NCBI GenBank assembly: GCA_030728235.1
Contig: JANRAA010000040.1
Location: forward strand, 1 to 9,204
Origin: Flavobacteriales bacterium
GTDB lineage: Bacteria; Bacteroidota; Bacteroidia; Flavobacteriales_D; Sanyastnellaceae
Direction: 5' to 3'
Length of the DNA: 9,204 nt
The position numbers and the translations under genes were made by a program. The notes below the pieces were generated by a model that searched no databases, was not told the origin of the DNA, and was given only the letters and a program-made list of their open reading frames with translations. This document shows positions 6,447 through 9,204 of this stretch, piece after piece. Each line of letters begins with the position of its first letter. Positions within the stretch are counted from its first letter, which is position 1.

Positions 6447-8810
6447 ATGCGTATCGGCATTCACATCCTCACTTCATTGGTCATCTGCATGATGTCGTTA
6501 AGTATGAGCGGACAGCAGTCAACGTGCAAGCATAGACATCATAATTTACGATCATTTAGCGGTGCAGAAAGAAGCGACACTGTTGACGTAAAGCACTACG
6601 ACATCGCCCTTGATTTCACACAAGCAAGTGCACTTATCATCAAAGGAGTTTGTACAGTGACTGTTGAACCCCTCATGGTGGTTGACCAACTGGTATTTGA
6701 TTTTCAAGGATTGACAGTAGATAGCATCCACATTGAAAACACACTTTGCACCTTCCAACAATCGGCAGCGCTTCTCGTGATTCAAACCCCAAGCTCGCTG
6801 GTTGTTGGTGAAGAATTGGATGTTGACATTCACTACCACGGACAGCCTCAGCAAGACCTTTCAGGATGGGGAGGGTTTTACTTTCAAAACAGCTACGCGT
6901 ATAACCTAGGAGTAGGATTCGACGCCGACCCCCATTCTTTCGGTCGCGTTTGGCACCCATGCTTCGATAATTTTGTAGAAAGGGCAAGCTATACCTTGCG
7001 GGTGTTGACATCTGATAATAAGACAAGTTACTGCGGCGGTGTTATGGTTGAAGAGACCACGATGAACGACAGCACGCTGCGTGTTTGGGAATTGGAGCAA
7101 ACCATACCCGCATATTTGGCGAGTGTAGCGACAGGCAATTACGTGCATGCAACCCGGAATTTTGAGAGCATGACAGGTGACGACATTCCCGTATGGCTGG
7201 CGGCTTTGGCTGGCGACACCTTAGACATGGCCAACTCTTTTCAAAATTTGATTCCCGCTTTGGACGCGTTCGAAACAGACTTCGGACCCTATCGCTGGCC
7301 ACGCGTAGGATATGTAGCCGTGCCCTTTTCGGGCGGTGCCATGGAGCACGCTTGCAACATCGCCTATCCCCTGTTTGCTGCCAATGGAAACCTAACCTAC
7401 CAAACCTTGATGGCGCATGAACTGGCGCACCATTGGTGGGGCGATTTGGTGACCTGTTCTACCCAAGAAGACATGTGGCTGAACGAAGGCATGGCCTCTT
7501 TTTGCGAAGCACTTTTTGTTGAAGCCGTTGATGGTTACGACAGCTACATTGAATATGTCCGCGACAATCACAGAGACGTCCTATTGTATGCCCACCAGCG
7601 TGATGGCGCGCGCCTGCCGGTTTCAGGCATCTCACACCAATACACTTACGGCGACCACGTTTACAACAAAGGAGCCGACATGGCTTACAACCTTCGCACC
7701 TACCTCGGTGATGACTATTTCCCAATGATGACCGCATTTTTGGAAGATCATCAATTCAGCGATGTGTCGAGTGAAAATCTGCGCGACTACCTGCAAAACG
7801 GAACATCAGCCGATCTCACGTCTTTTTTCGACAACTGGATTTTCGCCCCTGGCTTTCCTGAATTTCGCGAAGCGGATGTAGAACGTATCGACAATGGAGA
7901 TGGCACTTTCACTGTAAACTATACCATCGAACAGTACTTGCATTATGCGCCGTCGATTTACCAAAACGTACCCCTCGAAATCTCCTTTATAGGAGCTGAT
8001 GGGGAAGTCGTTACCACAGATGTAATCGTTAGCGGTGAAAGCACATCATTCAGTGAAACATTGACTTTTGAACCCATCCAGGTTATCCCCAACCGAAACG
8101 ATAAACTCAGCGAAGCCATGCTCGCGGAAGAGCTTTCGTTTGAATCAGAAGGAATAAAACAGTTCAACTACAGCGAGTTTCGCGTGGATGTTGATGTGCT
8201 ACCAGCGCCGCTTACCTTGCGAGTAGAAAACCACTGGGCAGCAGCCGACAACCCAAACCAACCAGAATACCGGATTTCACCAGATCGATTTTGGCGGGTT
8301 CGCGGACAGTTTGCGGAAGGCTTTCAAGGAACAGGCAGAATCCGCATGTACGGCGTACCTTCGTCTACCAATTATTTCGACCCATTGCTATCGGAAGAAT
8401 TAACAGCACTGAACTACACCGAAGACAGTTTGATTGTCGTTTACCGAGAGAACAACCAACAGCCATGGGTTGCCTTGAACGCGACCATCAACACCCAAGG
8501 AGTAGACAACAATTTTCAGTGTTTTGTAGATTTCAGTATAATGGGCAGCGGAGACTATGCTTTGGCCTATAACACCGGCGAGACAGGTGTGCATCGAGAA
8601 GATGAAAGTCTTCTCGTGCTCTATCCAAACCCCACCACCGATGTCATAAACCTCAGCAACGCTGCTGGCCAGCCATTTACAATCATTGACCAAGTAGGCA
8701 AGCTTGTGATATCTGGAACCGCTTCAAATCAAATTGATGTGCGCACCCTTGCTGCAGGAAATTACACCCTGCTTATTTCCAGCAAGTCATATCCCTTTAT
8801 CAAAACCTGA
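6447..8810 (+). CDS. Secreted M1-family zinc aminopeptidase with type A T9SS C-terminal sorting domain
   Basis: This 787-residue protein begins with a signal peptide (probable cleavage near residue 22, after SMSG). An M1 N-terminal beta domain (about 43-235) follows, starting at DVKHYDIALDF. The catalytic domain (about 240-470) shows the exopeptidase motif as GGAMEH (296-301). The zinc site HELAH-x18-E has H324, H328 and E347 as ligands and E325 as catalytic base. The likely transition-state tyrosine is Y406 in VYNKGA. After WIFAPGFPEF come a beta-sandwich-like segment (about 475-560) and a further beta-rich region of uncertain identity (about 570-715). The last 66 residues are a type A sorting domain with LYPNPTTDVINL, VGKLV, LAAGNYTL and a final FIKT. 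The protein should be secreted by the T9SS and remove N-terminal residues from peptides outside the cell or on its surface, probably for nutrition. All key catalytic residues are present. It appears to be monocistronic; the start lacks a Shine-Dalgarno sequence. Confidence 0.95.
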   Translation: MRIGIHILTSLVICMMSLSMSGQQSTCKHRHHNLRSFSGAERSDTVDVKHYDIALDFTQASALIIKGVCTVTVEPLMVVDQLVFDFQGLTVDSIHIENTLCTFQQSAALLVIQTPSSLVVGEELDVDIHYHGQPQQDLSGWGGFYFQNSYAYNLGVGFDADPHSFGRVWHPCFDNFVERASYTLRVLTSDNKTSYCGGVMVEETTMNDSTLRVWELEQTIPAYLASVATGNYVHATRNFESMTGDDIPVWLAALAGDTLDMANSFQNLIPALDAFETDFGPYRWPRVGYVAVPFSGGAMEHACNIAYPLFAANGNLTYQTLMAHELAHHWWGDLVTCSTQEDMWLNEGMASFCEALFVEAVDGYDSYIEYVRDNHRDVLLYAHQRDGARLPVSGISHQYTYGDHVYNKGADMAYNLRTYLGDDYFPMMTAFLEDHQFSDVSSENLRDYLQNGTSADLTSFFDNWIFAPGFPEFREADVERIDNGDGTFTVNYTIEQYLHYAPSIYQNVPLEISFIGADGEVVTTDVIVSGESTSFSETLTFEPIQVIPNRNDKLSEAMLAEELSFESEGIKQFNYSEFRVDVDVLPAPLTLRVENHWAAADNPNQPEYRISPDRFWRVRGQFAEGFQGTGRIRMYGVPSSTNYFDPLLSEELTALNYTEDSLIVVYRENNQQPWVALNATINTQGVDNNFQCFVDFSIMGSGDYALAYNTGETGVHREDESLLVLYPNPTTDVINLSNAAGQPFTIIDQVGKLVISGTASNQIDVRTLAAGNYTLLISSKSYPFIKT

Positions 8811-8872
8811 GGGCTTTAAAACGGCGCCTCAAACGGCGAATGGACGTGCACAAGGGCGGAGGTGTAAAGCCC
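8811..8872. other. Stem-loop 1: long interrupted hairpin
   Basis: GGGCTTTA (8811-8818) pairs perfectly with TAAAGCCC (8865-8872). Directly inside, CGCCTC (8825-8830) pairs with GAGGTG (8859-8864) with one G-U wobble, leaving a 6-base bulge AAACGG on the left arm only. The loop holds the palindrome GTGCAC. An alternative small hairpin, CGCC-TCAAAC-GGCG at 8825-8838, competes with the inner stem. Confidence 0.55.
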
Positions 8873-8903
8873 GGAACGCAGTGAGGACTTGCAGCCGCAG
8901 ACC

Positions 8904-8951
8904 GACCCCGTAAACGAAAGAAAACTATGAAATTAAGCGAACGACGGGGTT
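8904..8951. other. Stem-loop 2: hairpin around an A-rich loop
   Basis: GACCCCGT (8904-8911) pairs with ACGGGGTT (8944-8951), including one terminal G-U pair, around a 32-base A-rich loop. The structure ends 14 bases before the stop codon of the minus-strand gene and so lies in the 3' untranslated region of that gene's transcript. Confidence 0.5.
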
Positions 8952-8965
8952 GTGCCCAAATGTCG

Positions 8966-9204
8966 TTAATGCACCTTCAACAATTTGAAAGAGCGCTCAC
9001 CGACAAGTAAGAAGTAGACCCCAGACGTTAGATTCGAGACATCCCAACGCGCTAAATAGCCAACATTTTCGCTTATTATCACCCGACCACACGCATCAAC
9101 CAAACGCACCTTATGCTGGTTATCCACACGAACATGCAACGCGTTTTCGAACGGATTTGGGTACACCTGCATGTGAGAGGAAGCTTCGTGTATGTTGGTC
9201 ACCA
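8966..9204 (-). CDS. C-terminal end of a T9SS cargo protein with type A sorting domain (start outside window)
   Basis: The frame is open to the right edge; 79 complete codons are visible and the first GTG in it need not be a start. Nearly the whole visible part is a type A (Por secretion system) sorting domain: MQVYPNPFENALHVRV, then VRLVDACGRVI, WDVSNLTSGVYFLLV and a final FKLLKVH before the TAA stop. This order of VYPNP, a DxxGR turn, a DVSxLxSGVY strand and a basic-hydrophobic C-terminus is diagnostic. The protein is therefore exported by the T9SS and its sorting domain probably removed at the surface. Its enzymatic or adhesive part lies outside the window. The gene is convergent with the aminopeptidase. 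The two sorting domains have clearly different sequences, so it is not a recent tail-to-tail duplicate of that gene. Confidence 0.93.
   Translation of the reverse strand, partial: VTNIHEASSHMQVYPNPFENALHVRVDNQHKVRLVDACGRVIISENVGYLARWDVSNLTSGVYFLLVGERSFKLLKVH

Larger units (their letters stand above)
8811..8965. other. Structured intergenic element between convergent T9SS cargo genes
   Basis: This non-coding stretch begins directly after the aminopeptidase stop codon. It holds two separate long inverted repeats (8811-8872 and 8904-8951) and a direct repeat of AAACGGCG at 8819-8826 and 8831-8838. It appears more GC-rich than the intergenic region at 6186-6446 and has no U-tract after either stem, so it does not look like an ordinary intrinsic terminator. 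It could be a dispersed intergenic repeat, a structured RNA, or a 3' end processing or stability element. The sequence alone does not decide. Confidence 0.55.

Noticed and set aside
6673..7302. Several overlapping minus-strand open frames of 80-117 codons opposite the aminopeptidase
   Set aside because: They overlap each other and the conserved M1 N-terminal domain, and their translations are rich in Cys, Arg and Pro without any domain; they are shadows.
8811..8965. Integron attC site or insertion-sequence end
   Set aside because: No core sites of the attC type flanking the structure, no transposase remnant and no target-site duplication could be found.
8927..9010. Small plus-strand open frame of 27 codons beginning ATGAAATTAAGC
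   Set aside because: It overlaps stem-loop 2 and the antisense of a well-supported sorting domain, has no clear ribosome binding site and shows no known small-protein feature.

Overview
The window looks like a chromosomal stretch from a Bacteroidota bacterium, most likely Flavobacteriales. Its genes are dominated by the type IX secretion system (T9SS), which is restricted to that phylum. It carries SprB-type adhesin repeats with a type B sorting domain, a PorP/SprF protein, an OmpA-family lipoprotein with the PorE domain order, and two proteins with type A sorting domains. No start codon has a strong Shine-Dalgarno sequence in front of it, which also fits the phylum. The genus cannot be read from the sequence.

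Layout. (1) Positions 2-4581 hold three tightly packed plus-strand genes: the 3' part of a large secreted repeat adhesin, a PorP/SprF family outer-membrane protein 6 bases later, and an OmpA-family lipoprotein 2 bases after that. A strong hairpin terminator at about 4580-4615 closes the unit. (2) Convergent to it, on the minus strand, is a 504-residue all-helical, TPR-like protein of unknown function (4671-6185). (3) A 261-base divergent intergenic region (6186-6446) precedes a plus-strand secreted M1-family zinc aminopeptidase with a C-terminal type A sorting domain (6447-8810). (4) A 155-base intergenic region (8811-8965) contains two long inverted repeats and a short direct repeat, and is the least explained part of the window. 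(5) At the right edge is the 3' end of another minus-strand T9SS cargo gene (8966 to the edge).

How they work together. The first three genes form a coherent surface-adhesin module. The adhesin is cargo with a type B (gliding-motility-type) C-terminal signal. In characterised systems a PorP/SprF protein encoded immediately downstream is needed for secretion or surface attachment of its partner adhesin. The OmpA-family lipoprotein would bridge the outer membrane to peptidoglycan. The aminopeptidase and the last partial protein are separate T9SS cargo of the type A class, which in other species is usually anchored through A-LPS or released. Three of the six genes therefore encode T9SS substrates, and two more encode likely T9SS-associated envelope proteins. 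Only the helical protein has no visible link.

No tRNA, rRNA, CRISPR array, insertion sequence or phage gene was recognised.
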